This document shows, in pieces, positions 1-7,979 of a stretch of 64,000 nt of DNA. The DNA is from Mycolicibacter kumamotonensis. GTDB taxonomy: Bacteria; Actinomycetota; Actinomycetes; Mycobacteriales; Mycobacteriaceae. The position numbers and the translations under genes were made by a program. The stretch is from NCBI RefSeq assembly GCF_002086285.1, contig NZ_MVHU01000005.1:62001-126000 (forward strand), in the 5' to 3' direction. The notes beneath the pieces were generated by a model. It had not been told where the DNA came from and did no database searches. It saw only the letters and a list, made by a program, of their open reading frames with translations. Each line of letters opens with the position of its first letter. The first letter of the stretch is position 1.

Positions 1-279
1 CCGCAAACAGAATCCGTGCGCGAACACCACGGTCAGCGGTGCGTTGCGGGGCCCCACATCGCGCACCGCCAGTTCGACGCCGTCGTCGGTAACGACCACC
101 GAACTGTGGTCGTGCGCCAGGATTTCGAAATCCTCAGCCGCGTAGGGATCTTCGGCCGTGGTGCGCCGGGTCACCGCACGTGCGACGGTGGACCCGGCGA
201 TGGTACCGACGGCGGCCAGACCGGCCACCCCGGCCAGCAGGCCACCGGCCCGCAGGTTGATGCGCCGGCTACCGGCCAT
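1..279 (-). CDS. alpha/beta hydrolase, N-terminal part only
   Basis: This is the first 93 codons of a gene that runs off the left edge of the window. It starts with ATG at 279 and overlaps the alr stop by 11 bp (269-279), so it follows alr in the same operon. The N-terminus has a basic/hydrophobic segment at about residues 1-33 that could be a signal anchor or signal peptide. A beta-strand ending in VVFAHGF at about residues 83-90 is the HG oxyanion-hole motif of alpha/beta hydrolases. The nucleophile elbow lies outside the window, so catalytic competence cannot be judged. In many mycobacteria a hydrolase of this kind sits between alr and tsaE (recalled synteny). Substrate unknown. Confidence 0.8.
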   Translation of the reverse strand, partial: MAGSRRINLRAGGLLAGVAGLAAVGTIAGSTVARAVTRRTTAEDPYAAEDFEILAHDHSSVVVTDDGVELAVRDVGPRNAPLTVVFAHGFCLR

Positions 280-1429
280 CGGTGCCGCCTCCCCGGTACG
301 TCCTGGCGACCCGTCCGCGTGGACTGTTCACCACCTCGTAGTGGATGGTTCCCAGCTCGTCGGCCCAGTCCTGGGCCAGCGGCTCACCGCTCGCGCCGGA
401 CCCGAACAGGACGACCTCGTCGCCCTCGGTGACGTCGACGGGGCCGGGCCCGAGGTCGACGACGAACTGGTCCATGCATACTCGCCCGACGCTGCGCCGG
501 CGACGGCCGTTGATCAGCACCTCGAACCGCCCACTCAGCTGGCGGAACACCCCGTCGGCGTAACCCATCGGGACCAGCGCGACGGTGGTGTCGGCCTGAG
601 CGATCCAGGTGTGCCCGTAGGAGACTCCCTCCCCCGCCCGGATCGAGCGCACCAGCACCACAAGGGATTTCAGCGTCATGGCGGGAATCAGACCCATGTC
701 GCCGCGCTGCGGGATCGGACTCAGGCCGTACACCGCGATCCCCGGCCGCACCATGTCGAAGGCCAGGTCGGGCCGGGTCATCACCCCGGCCGAGTTGGCC
801 AGGTGCGCCACCTCGAACTTCAGGCCCTGCTCGCCGGCCAGGGTCAGCATGTCGGAGAACCGTTGCCCTTGAAGATCATTGACCCGGCTGGCGACGTCGT
901 CGGCGCAGGCCAGGTGCGACATCAGGCCCCGCACCCGGATCGCGTCGTCGGCGACGGCGCGTCGCAGCGCGGTCAGCAGCGCCGGGTAACCGGCGGCGCC
1001 CACGCCGTTGCGGTTCATCCCGGTGTCGGCCTTGACCGTCACCGTCGCGGTGCGCCCGGTCCGTGCCACCGCGTCGAGCAGCTCGTCGAGCTGGCGCACC
1101 GAGGAGACCGCGATCTGCACGTCGGCGGCCAGGGCCGGCGCGAAGTCGGTGTCGGGGCCGTGCAGCCACGCCAGCACCGGTGCGGTGATGCCGGCCGCCC
1201 GCAACGCCAGCGCCTCGTCGACGGTGGCCACCCCGAGTTCGGCGGCACCGGCGCCCAGCGCGGCGCGGGCCACCTGCACCGCGCCGTGACCGTAGCCGTC
1301 GGCCTTGACCACGGCCATCAGCTCGGCGGCACCGGCCTGTTCGGACAGCACCCGCACGTTGTGGGCGATGGCGTCCAGGTCCACCAGCGCTTCACCGAGC
1401 AGGCCGGCCGTTCGCGATGTGGCAGTCAT
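269..1429 (-). CDS. alr: alanine racemase
   Basis: Alr is the PLP-dependent enzyme that interconverts L- and D-alanine, supplying D-Ala for peptidoglycan; it acts in the cytosol. The product has 386 residues, close to mycobacterial Alr. The PLP-binding lysine is K42 in [11 protein letters not shown], and the second catalytic region GVSYGHTW, with the catalytic tyrosine, lies in the C-terminal beta domain, followed by PMGYADG. The start is ATG at 1429. The next gene downstream, an alpha/beta hydrolase, overlaps its stop by 11 bp, which suggests coupled translation. Identification is secure from motifs, length and context. Confidence 0.97.
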   Translation of the reverse strand: MTATSRTAGLLGEALVDLDAIAHNVRVLSEQAGAAELMAVVKADGYGHGAVQVARAALGAGAAELGVATVDEALALRAAGITAPVLAWLHGPDTDFAPALAADVQIAVSSVRQLDELLDAVARTGRTATVTVKADTGMNRNGVGAAGYPALLTALRRAVADDAIRVRGLMSHLACADDVASRVNDLQGQRFSDMLTLAGEQGLKFEVAHLANSAGVMTRPDLAFDMVRPGIAVYGLSPIPQRGDMGLIPAMTLKSLVVLVRSIRAGEGVSYGHTWIAQADTTVALVPMGYADGVFRQLSGRFEVLINGRRRRSVGRVCMDQFVVDLGPGPVDVTEGDEVVLFGSGASGEPLAQDWADELGTIHYEVVNSPRGRVARTYRGGGTDGR

Positions 1430-1512
1430 GTCACCGCCGATTGTCCCAGAACGGCCCGGATGCCCCGATCAGGCCGCCGGGTGTGTGGTCTGGTTCGCTC
1501 CGAGGGGCGTTT

Positions 1513-1531
1513 TGCGACTTAGAACGCACAC
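1513..1531. repeat. left copy of a 19-bp direct repeat
   Basis: The 19 bases here (tgcgactta ... acgcacac) match positions 2502-2520 with two mismatches and in the same orientation. The two copies lie on either side of the DUF559 gene at 1586-2458. The left copy stands alone, whereas the right copy forms one arm of a long palindrome. Confidence 0.6.
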
Positions 1532-1585
1532 CGGCATGTGGATGGACGTCGGCGCCGGGGCGCGTCCGAATGCCACCCTGCGGCC

Positions 1586-2458
1586 ATGCCACCACCGCGT
1601 AGGCCCTTCCGGGCGGCAGAGGCGTTAGCCGCCGGCGCGGTGACCCGTAGTCGGCTGCACCGTGACTACTTCCGCATGTACCCGGGGGTCTGGGCGCCAC
1701 ACGAGGCGGACCTCACGGCGTGCGACCGCGCCCGTGCCGCCTGGCTCTGGTCGCGCCGGAGCGGGGTACTGGCCGGGCTGTCGGCCTCGGCGATGCTCGG
1801 TGCGAAGTGGATCGACGGGGACACGCCCGCGGAGCTTGTCCACACCAATCGGCGTCCACCGCCGCTGCTCACCGTGCACACCGATAGATTGCTGCCCGGC
1901 GAGGTGCGGACGGTTGGCGGCATGCCGGTGACAACAGCCGCCCGCACCGCGTTCGACCTGGGTAGACGGCTCGGCCCCACCGAGGCGGTGCAGCGCATCG
2001 ATGCCCTGATGAATGTCACCGACCTCAAGGTCGTCGATGTCATGGCGGTGGCCGACGCGCACCCCGGCGCCCGGGATCTGCGGCAACTGGATGAGACGTT
2101 GCTGCTTGTCGACGGCGGCGCCGAATCACCGTATGAGTCACTGGCCCGGCTGCTCCTGGTGCGGGCGGGCTTTCCGGGGCCGCAGACCCAGATCCGGGTG
2201 TACGGCCATCACGGCCTTGTCGTTGCGCGCATCGATATCGGGTGGGAGGAGTACCTCGTCGGCGTTGACTTCGAAGGCGCCCACCATTGGACCGACCCGG
2301 TGCAGCGCCAGCACGACGCCGAGCGCTACTACGTGCTGCCTGAACTCGGCTGGATCGACCTGCGGCTGACGGCTCGCAGGCTGCACCGCAGCCCCGAAGT
2401 GTTCCTGGAGCGGGTTGGCGCGGCGTTGATCAGCCGCGGCTGCCCGAAAACCTGGTGA
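1586..2458 (+). CDS. DUF559 / AbiEi-antitoxin-like protein
   Basis: This 290-residue protein resembles a family that is common in mycobacteria and usually annotated as DUF559 or type IV toxin-antitoxin AbiEi-family antitoxin. The N-terminal third carries a short helix-turn-helix-like region (AAGAVTRSRL...YPGVW). The C-terminal third has the motif GVDFEGAHHW followed by QRQHDAERY, which looks like the core of a PD-(D/E)xK or Vsr-like nuclease fold. I placed the start at ATG 1586 because family members begin this way; an in-frame ATG at 1538 adds 16 residues with no family resemblance. No toxin partner is adjacent, since alr and gadB flank it on the other strand. A DNA-related function is inference from the fold. 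Confidence 0.75.
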   Translation: MPPPRRPFRAAEALAAGAVTRSRLHRDYFRMYPGVWAPHEADLTACDRARAAWLWSRRSGVLAGLSASAMLGAKWIDGDTPAELVHTNRRPPPLLTVHTDRLLPGEVRTVGGMPVTTAARTAFDLGRRLGPTEAVQRIDALMNVTDLKVVDVMAVADAHPGARDLRQLDETLLLVDGGAESPYESLARLLLVRAGFPGPQTQIRVYGHHGLVVARIDIGWEEYLVGVDFEGAHHWTDPVQRQHDAERYYVLPELGWIDLRLTARRLHRSPEVFLERVGAALISRGCPKTW

Positions 2459-2467
2459 CCGGAGCGC

Positions 2468-2523
2468 CGAGTGTGCGGTTTGGGCGCCGAAATCGCGAAT
2501 CTGCGACCTAAAACGCACACTCG
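2468..2523. terminator. imperfect palindrome between convergent genes
   Basis: The left arm at 2468-2480 (cgagtgtgcggtt) and right arm at 2511-2523 pair at 12 of 13 positions. The 30 bases between them are partly self-complementary around a central cgcg. It sits exactly between the convergent ends of the DUF559 gene and gadB, as expected for a bidirectional terminator. There is no T-run, which is usual in mycobacteria. The right arm contains the direct repeat at 2502-2520. Confidence 0.6.
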
Positions 2524-2532
2524 AGGGAAAGG

Positions 2533-3921
2533 CTAGTGCGAGAAGTGCTGCTGATCGTCGTAGTGCCCCGCGGGTTTGACCCGGTCCAGGGCGGTCACCG
2601 ATTTCATGATGTCGTCGAACAGCGCCCGGGCGAGATCCGCCGAGAGCCCCTCACGGACCACCACCCGCAGCACCGCGACGTCCTCGGCGCCCTCCGGCAT
2701 GGTGTAGGCCGGCACCTGCCAGCCGTAGGTGCGCAGCTCGTGGGAGACGTCGAACTCGGTGTAGCCGCGCTCGCCGGTCAGCCGGCAGCTGACCACCGGG
2801 ATCGCCGAGCCGTCGCTGATCACCTCGAAGTGCTCACTGCCGGCCAGCTGGTGCGATAACCAGCGGGCGGTGTCGGACAGGGTCCGCATCACCTCGGTGT
2901 AGCCGGCTCGGCCCAGCCGCAGGAAGTTGTAGTACTGGCCGACGACCTGATTGCCCGGCCGAGAGAAGTTCAGCGTGAAGGTGGGCATGTCTCCGCCCAG
3001 GTAGTTGACCCGGAACACCAGTTCCTCGGGCAGGTAGTCGGCGCCCCGCCACACCACGAACCCGATGCCCGGATAGGTCAGGCCGTACTTGTGGCCGCTG
3101 ACGTTGATCGAGACCACCCGCGGCAGCCGGAAATCCCACTTGAGGCCCGGGTGCAGGAAGGGCACCACGAATCCGCCGCTGGCCGCGTCCACGTGTACCG
3201 GCACGTCCGGCCCGTCGCCCGCGGCGAGGGTGTCCAGCGCGGCGCAGATCTGCTCGACGGGCTCCAGCTCCCCGGTGTAGGTGGTGCCCAGGATGGCCAC
3301 CACCCCGATGGTGTTCTCGTCGACGGCGTCGACGACCTGCTCGGGGGTGATCACGTAGCGGCCTTCGGCCATCGGTAGGTAGCGGGGCTCGACGTCGAAG
3401 TAGCGGCAGAACTTCTCCCACACCACCTGGACGTTGGAGCCCATCACCAGATTCGGGGTCCTGTTTTTCCAGTCGTCTCCGAGCTTCTGCCGCCACCGCC
3501 ACTTCATGGCCAGCCCGCCGAGCATCACCGCCTCGCTGGACCCGACGGTGGACACCCCGATGGCACTGGCCGGGTCGTCGTCGCGCAGGTTCTCGGCGTG
3601 GAACAGGTCGGCGACCATCGACACACAACGCTGCTCGATGGCCGCGGTCGCCGGGTACTCGTCCTTGTCGATCATGTTCTTGTCGAACGACTCCGCCATC
3701 AGCGTCGACGCCTCGGGGTCCATCCAGGTGGTGACGAAGGTGGCCAGATTCAGCCGGGAACTGCCGTCGAGCATCAGCTCGTCGTGGATGAAGCGGTAGG
3801 CGGCCTGCGGGTCCATCGGGTCGTCGGGCAGTCGCAGCGCCGGGACCGGCGAGGTGAACAGCCGGCCGGTGTAGGCGGGCGCGATGGCGTGCGCCGGCAC
3901 GGACGGGTGGGAATGGGTCAC
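2533..3921 (-). CDS. gadB: glutamate decarboxylase
   Basis: GadB is a PLP enzyme that decarboxylates glutamate to GABA, consuming a proton; it is linked to acid resistance and the GABA shunt. The product has 462 residues, as expected for the family. The PLP lysine is K279 in SINVSGHKYG, and the cofactor-aspartate region is VHVDAASGGF at about 242-251. The GSSEAVMLGG cofactor-phosphate segment is at about 127-136. The start is ATG at 3921. Its start lies 12 bp past the nnr stop, so the two are probably one transcript. The same nnr-gadB order is recalled for M. tuberculosis. Confidence 0.96.
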   Translation of the reverse strand: MTHSHPSVPAHAIAPAYTGRLFTSPVPALRLPDDPMDPQAAYRFIHDELMLDGSSRLNLATFVTTWMDPEASTLMAESFDKNMIDKDEYPATAAIEQRCVSMVADLFHAENLRDDDPASAIGVSTVGSSEAVMLGGLAMKWRWRQKLGDDWKNRTPNLVMGSNVQVVWEKFCRYFDVEPRYLPMAEGRYVITPEQVVDAVDENTIGVVAILGTTYTGELEPVEQICAALDTLAAGDGPDVPVHVDAASGGFVVPFLHPGLKWDFRLPRVVSINVSGHKYGLTYPGIGFVVWRGADYLPEELVFRVNYLGGDMPTFTLNFSRPGNQVVGQYYNFLRLGRAGYTEVMRTLSDTARWLSHQLAGSEHFEVISDGSAIPVVSCRLTGERGYTEFDVSHELRTYGWQVPAYTMPEGAEDVAVLRVVVREGLSADLARALFDDIMKSVTALDRVKPAGHYDDQQHFSH

Positions 3922-3933
3922 TACGACTCTCCT

Positions 3934-5355
3934 CTACAGCTGGGCCAGGGCGGTGCGGATGTGGGCCAGGATGCGCGACGCCGACGTCGGGGTGTCGCCG
4001 GGTCCGGGATCGGCGGCCGAGGCCGCGGCGGCCCGGGTGTGCACGAACGCGGCGGCGGCAGCGGCTCGGGTGGCGGGCAGGCCGGAGGCCAGCAGTGCGC
4101 CGATCATCCCGGACAGCACGTCGCCCGAGCCCGCGGTGGCCGCCCAGGACCCGCCGGCCTCGTTGAGGTAAACCTGCCCGGACGGGTCGGCGATGACGGT
4201 GACATAGCCTTTCAACAGCACAGTGCAGCCCATCTTCTCGGCCAGCTCGCGCGCCGCGCCGACCCGGTCGGAGCCCGGCGGGTGCCCGGCCAGCCGGGCG
4301 TACTCCCCGGCATGCGGGGTGAGCACGGTCGGCGCGCTGCGGTCGGCGACCAGGGCGGGGTGCGCGGCCAGGATGGTGAGCGCATCGGCGTCGACGATCA
4401 CCGGAAGATCGCTGCCGAGTGCGAACCACAGCGCGGCCGCACCCGCCTCGTCGGTGCCCAGGCCCGGCCCCACCGCCCAGGCCTGCACCTTCCCGGCGGC
4501 CGCCGGGCTGGGCGCGGCCACCACCTCCGGCCAGTGCGAAACCACTTCGGCGGCAGCGCTTCCGGCGTAGCGGACCATGCCGGAGGTGGCGGCCACCGCC
4601 GCGCCTGCGCACAGGATCGCCGCGCCCGGGTAGGTCGCCGAGCCGGCCAAAATCCCGGTGACGCCCTGGGTGTACTTGTCGTCGCGCGGGCCGGGCGCCG
4701 GCCAGCACGCCTCGACGTCGGCCGCGGTCAACGAGTGTATGTCGGTGGCCGGCAGGTCCAGACCGATCTCGACCAGCTCGACACGGCCGCACTGCCCCAG
4801 CGCGTGCACCGGTTTGAGGCCGCCGAAGGTGACGGTGAGAGCGGCGTGCACCGCGGGTCCGTCCGCCGCGCCGGTGTGCGGGTCGAGGCCGCTGGGTATG
4901 TCGACGGCTACCACCGGGATGCCCGCCGCCTCAACCCCGGCGAAGACTGCCGCGGCGTTCGGCCGCAACGGGCCCCGCCCGGAGATGCCGACCACCCCGT
5001 CGATCACCAGATCCGTTGCGGGCGGCACCGTATCGACGACTCGGCCACCGGCTTTGACGAAGGCCGCCAGACCCTTGGCGTGGGCGCGTGCCGGGTCCAG
5101 CAGGATGGCGGTTGCCGCCGCGCCACGCCGACGCAGCAGGGTGGCCGCCCACAGCGCGTCGCCGCCGTTGTCACCGGAACCCACCACGGCGCACACGTTC
5201 CGCCCGGACACCCCGCCGGTGCGCGCGACCAGCTCCCGGGCGATCGCGGTCGCCAGCCCGAACGCGGCCCGGCGCATCAACACCCCGTCGGGCAGGCTCG
5301 CCAACAGGGGCGCCTCGGCGGCGCGAATGACGTCGACGGTGTAGTAGTGCCGCAC
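3934..5355 (-). CDS. nnr: bifunctional NAD(P)H-hydrate epimerase / ADP-dependent dehydratase
   Basis: This enzyme repairs damaged NAD(P)H. The N-terminal YjeF_N domain (about 1-210) epimerises NAD(P)HX and the C-terminal carbohydrate-kinase domain (about 220-473) dehydrates it, using ADP. Visible motifs are GSGDNGGDALWAA in the epimerase half and VLTPHAGEYARL and GSGDVLSGMIGALLA in the kinase-like half. The length of 473 residues fits the fused form. The start is GTG at 5355, preceded by a strong gaggagg ribosome site four bases away. gadB follows after 12 bp and the rhomboid-like gene lies 31 bp upstream on the same strand. Confidence 0.95.
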   Translation of the reverse strand: MRHYYTVDVIRAAEAPLLASLPDGVLMRRAAFGLATAIARELVARTGGVSGRNVCAVVGSGDNGGDALWAATLLRRRGAAATAILLDPARAHAKGLAAFVKAGGRVVDTVPPATDLVIDGVVGISGRGPLRPNAAAVFAGVEAAGIPVVAVDIPSGLDPHTGAADGPAVHAALTVTFGGLKPVHALGQCGRVELVEIGLDLPATDIHSLTAADVEACWPAPGPRDDKYTQGVTGILAGSATYPGAAILCAGAAVAATSGMVRYAGSAAAEVVSHWPEVVAAPSPAAAGKVQAWAVGPGLGTDEAGAAALWFALGSDLPVIVDADALTILAAHPALVADRSAPTVLTPHAGEYARLAGHPPGSDRVGAARELAEKMGCTVLLKGYVTVIADPSGQVYLNEAGGSWAATAGSGDVLSGMIGALLASGLPATRAAAAAAFVHTRAAAASAADPGPGDTPTSASRILAHIRTALAQL

Positions 5356-5386
5356 TTGACCTCCTCGCCTGCTCGCGACTGTCAGG

Positions 5387-6031
5387 CTAGTGGCCGCGGA
5401 CGGCGCTCGGGTGATGTCGCAGCGGATGGTGACGGGTCAACGGATAGCAGCAGAATCCGATCAGCAGCGCGGCGGCGTGGCCGACCGCGGTGAAGTCCGG
5501 GTTGAGGACCAACGGCACCGTGAAGATGACGAGCAACACGGCCAGATACCCCCAGCGCCAAGGCCGACGGATGCGGTAGGTCAGCACGGCCATCACACCC
5601 ACCAGGAAGTAGCTGACGCCGATGTCACGGGCGTAGGTCAACCGCTCCGATTCGCGGTGCAGGTGAATTAGCACGTAGAGCGCACCCTCACTGACATAGG
5701 TGGCCCCGACATGAGAAATCAATCCGACCATCAGCCACCGCAGGTGCCCCAGCCAATGCTCGGCCGGCGCCAAAAACAGGGTGAACAACACCAGGTATGG
5801 CGAGAGGTCCTTGCCGTCGATCCACAACAGGCTGGAGGCCAGCACCTCCAGCGGGTCGGTCGCCAGGTGGTGCAGGTTGGTGGATTGCTCGACGAGCATG
5901 GTGTGCAGCCGCGGGCCGACCAGATGCTGGACGACGGTGGTGATTCCCAATACCGCCAGCCACAGGTAGGTCAGCGGGGCGGTGTGCACGAAATGCCACG
6001 CCGCGGCCAGGCGGGTACGCACGTCTGCCAC
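5387..6031 (-). CDS. rhomboid-like integral membrane protein
   Basis: This hydrophobic protein of 214 residues has about six membrane segments, beginning near residue 17 (LTYLWLAVLGITTVVQHLVG). It matches the mycobacterial rhomboid-like family and sits where Rv3434c is recalled. The serine motif GxSG of active rhomboid proteases is absent: the corresponding helix reads GLISHVGATYVSEG. A histidine helix (AVGHAAALLIGF) is present near the C-terminus. It may therefore be a non-proteolytic pseudo-rhomboid. The start is assigned to GTG at 6031 because upstream sequence has no family character. Function unknown. Confidence 0.75.
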   Translation of the reverse strand: MADVRTRLAAAWHFVHTAPLTYLWLAVLGITTVVQHLVGPRLHTMLVEQSTNLHHLATDPLEVLASSLLWIDGKDLSPYLVLFTLFLAPAEHWLGHLRWLMVGLISHVGATYVSEGALYVLIHLHRESERLTYARDIGVSYFLVGVMAVLTYRIRRPWRWGYLAVLLVIFTVPLVLNPDFTAVGHAAALLIGFCCYPLTRHHPLRHHPSAVRGH

Positions 6032-6145
6032 GGCGTACAGCGTCGCACGGTCAGTGCAGACGCGGACAGACCCACCGCTGCTAACGTCTGATGCCAGTGA
6101 GGCCCGTCCGCCTGTGACCGGCCCCGATGGGACAGGGGGTGCCCG

Positions 6146-7006
6146 ATGAGCGAACCGCACGGTCCAACTCCCAACCCGTACGACCCGACGCAGTTTGCGC
6201 CCATGAACCGGCCCATGCCGCCGCCGGGCGCACCGCTTCCGCCCTGGCCGCCGGGTCCTCCCCCGCGCGGCAACCGCCGACCGGTCTGGCTGTTGGTGGG
6301 ACTGGTCACCGTGCTGACCGTGACCGCGGCGGTGCTCGCCGTCAACGTCGTCGGCCGCGACCGGCACGAGAGCGCGCAATCCGCCACCGAGTCGGACTCC
6401 GGCGACGGGAAACTTGTACCTGTCTCCGCCCTAGAAGGACTGCTGCCCTCCAAGGACGTCATCTCCTCGGCAGTGGGCGATCCGGGCATGGGTCTGGTCG
6501 CTACCGGCACGACTATCGACACCGACGTCATGGTGGACGCCGAGTGCCAGGGGCTCACCTCTGTTTCCGGGCCTGTTTTTGCCGGTTCCGGCTGGACCGC
6601 GGTGCGCTGGCAAGGGTGGAACAGTCCCGCTGAGCCGGATCCGCCCGATTGGAGGCACCAAGCTCTGATGTCGGTGACGACGTATCCGCATGCCAGCACC
6701 GCCCGCGCCTTCTACTCCAAGGAGAGCGCAGCGTGGCAGAAGTGCTCCGGCCGCATCATCAATAACCGCATACCCAATATCGCAGACTCGCCGGGCCGAT
6801 TCTGGTCTGTCGAGAACGTCACCGACGGCGACGGGGTGCTCAAATCGACCACAATCGTCGAGGGCGGCGGCGGCTGGTCGTGCGAGAACACGCTGACCGT
6901 ACGCAGCAACGTTGTGGTCCGCGTCAGCGTGTGCGCGGAGACGGATTCGACAGCGGCAGCACAGGCACTGGTCGACTCGATCACTGCGAAGATCGACGCG
7001 GGATGA
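6146..7006 (+). CDS. PknH-like sensor domain protein (first of a tandem pair)
   Basis: This single-pass membrane protein of 286 residues has a cytoplasmic Pro-rich N-terminus (about 1-43), one membrane helix at about 47-68 (VWLLVGLVTVLTVTAAVLAV) and an extracellular domain. The domain resembles the mycobacterial PknH extracellular sensor domain. Its landmarks are PVSALEGLLPS, DAECQG, the GWTAVRWQ strand and a C-terminal region with paired cysteines (KCSG, SCENTL, VCAET). No kinase domain is present. The last 4 bp overlap the next, paralogous gene (ATGA, 7003-7006). It is divergent from the rhomboid-like gene, with 114 bp between starts. The ligand is unknown; in the family the domain is thought to sense or bind extracytoplasmic molecules. 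Confidence 0.85.
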   Translation: MSEPHGPTPNPYDPTQFAPMNRPMPPPGAPLPPWPPGPPPRGNRRPVWLLVGLVTVLTVTAAVLAVNVVGRDRHESAQSATESDSGDGKLVPVSALEGLLPSKDVISSAVGDPGMGLVATGTTIDTDVMVDAECQGLTSVSGPVFAGSGWTAVRWQGWNSPAEPDPPDWRHQALMSVTTYPHASTARAFYSKESAAWQKCSGRIINNRIPNIADSPGRFWSVENVTDGDGVLKSTTIVEGGGGWSCENTLTVRSNVVVRVSVCAETDSTAAAQALVDSITAKIDAG

Positions 7007-7878
7007 ACGAGCCCGTCTCGCCGGGGCCAGGCGGCCCGGCCCTGCCATTCTGGCCACCGGCCCCTCCACCGAACGGCAACCGCCGACTGATACGGCTGCT
7101 GCTGGGACTGGTCTGCGTGCTCACGGCGATCGTCGTGGGACTCACCGTGACCGCCATACGCGGTGACCGGCACGAACGCCCGCAAGCCGGCCCGGCGTCG
7201 TCACCGGCTGCCTCCCCCGACCGGACACCGACGCCCATCTCCGCTTCCGACCGTCCGGTGCCCGTCGCCGCGCTCGACGGCCTCTTGCCGGATAGAGGCG
7301 TCGTCTCAACCGCGGTGGACGACCCCGCCATCGATCTGGTGACGCACGGTGAGTACATCGACCTAGACGATCTGGCGGACGCCGATTGCCAAGGGGTCAC
7401 GTCCGTCGCTTCGCAGGCCTACGCAGGCTCGGGCTGGACTGCAATCCGCTGGCAACGATGGAACAGTCCGGCCGAACCCGATCCCCGCTACCTGGTCAAG
7501 CATGTCTCGATGTCGGTGACCAGCTTTCCGCACGCCGCCGCTGCCCGGGCGTTCTATGCCAAGCAGAGCGCTGCGTGGCGAAAGTGCAACGTCCGTATTG
7601 TCAACAGCCGCCTTACCAGCGCGAACGAATCACCCGACCAACTCTGGTTTATCGACAATTTCATCGACTCCGACGGCGTGCTCCAGGCCCTCATGATGGA
7701 CAACGCCAACTCCGACTGGACGTGTGAAACCAGACTGACTGTACGCAGCAACGTAGTTGTCCGCGTCGCCGTGTGCGAACGCACGACTACGTCGATAGCC
7801 GCACGCACAACTCCTTCGACAGTGGCGGCCCGTACCCTGCTCAACTCGATCACCTCGAAGGTCGACGCGGCCGGCTGA
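7003..7878 (+). CDS. PknH-like sensor domain protein (second of a tandem pair)
   Basis: This is the 291-residue paralogue of the preceding gene, with the same plan: a short Pro-rich cytoplasmic segment, one membrane helix at about 30-50, a Ser/Pro/Thr-rich linker and a sensor domain. Domain landmarks repeat those of its neighbour: PVAALDGLLPD, DADCQGVTS, GWTAIRWQRWNSPAEPDP, the cysteines in KCNV and TCET, and TVRSNVVVRV. The start ATG at 7003 overlaps the upstream stop, so the pair is translationally coupled. Compared with the first copy it has a longer linker and an insertion (TTTSIAARTTPST) near the C-terminus. A perfect hairpin surrounds the stop codon. Confidence 0.87.
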   Translation: MNEPVSPGPGGPALPFWPPAPPPNGNRRLIRLLLGLVCVLTAIVVGLTVTAIRGDRHERPQAGPASSPAASPDRTPTPISASDRPVPVAALDGLLPDRGVVSTAVDDPAIDLVTHGEYIDLDDLADADCQGVTSVASQAYAGSGWTAIRWQRWNSPAEPDPRYLVKHVSMSVTSFPHAAAARAFYAKQSAAWRKCNVRIVNSRLTSANESPDQLWFIDNFIDSDGVLQALMMDNANSDWTCETRLTVRSNVVVRVAVCERTTTSIAARTTPSTVAARTLLNSITSKVDAAG

Positions 7879-7887
7879 GCCGGCCGC
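7867..7887 (+). terminator. hairpin with the stop codon as its loop
   Basis: The arms gcggccggc (7867-7875) and gccggccgc (7879-7887) are perfectly complementary. The three-base loop, 7876-7878, is the TGA stop of the second sensor gene. It ends the tandem pair. Confidence 0.7.
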
Positions 7888-7979
7888 ACCGGCCGACCCT
7901 TGATCAGCCTCTGCGCCTCGCGTATCGTCCGAAACAATTTCGCGCCGCCTAGTAGCGAATAGAGGGAGGGTCCGAGCTG

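Noticed and set aside
3598..5493. Open frame of 631 codons opposite gadB and nnr
   Set aside because: It spans two well-supported minus-strand genes and has shadow-type composition.
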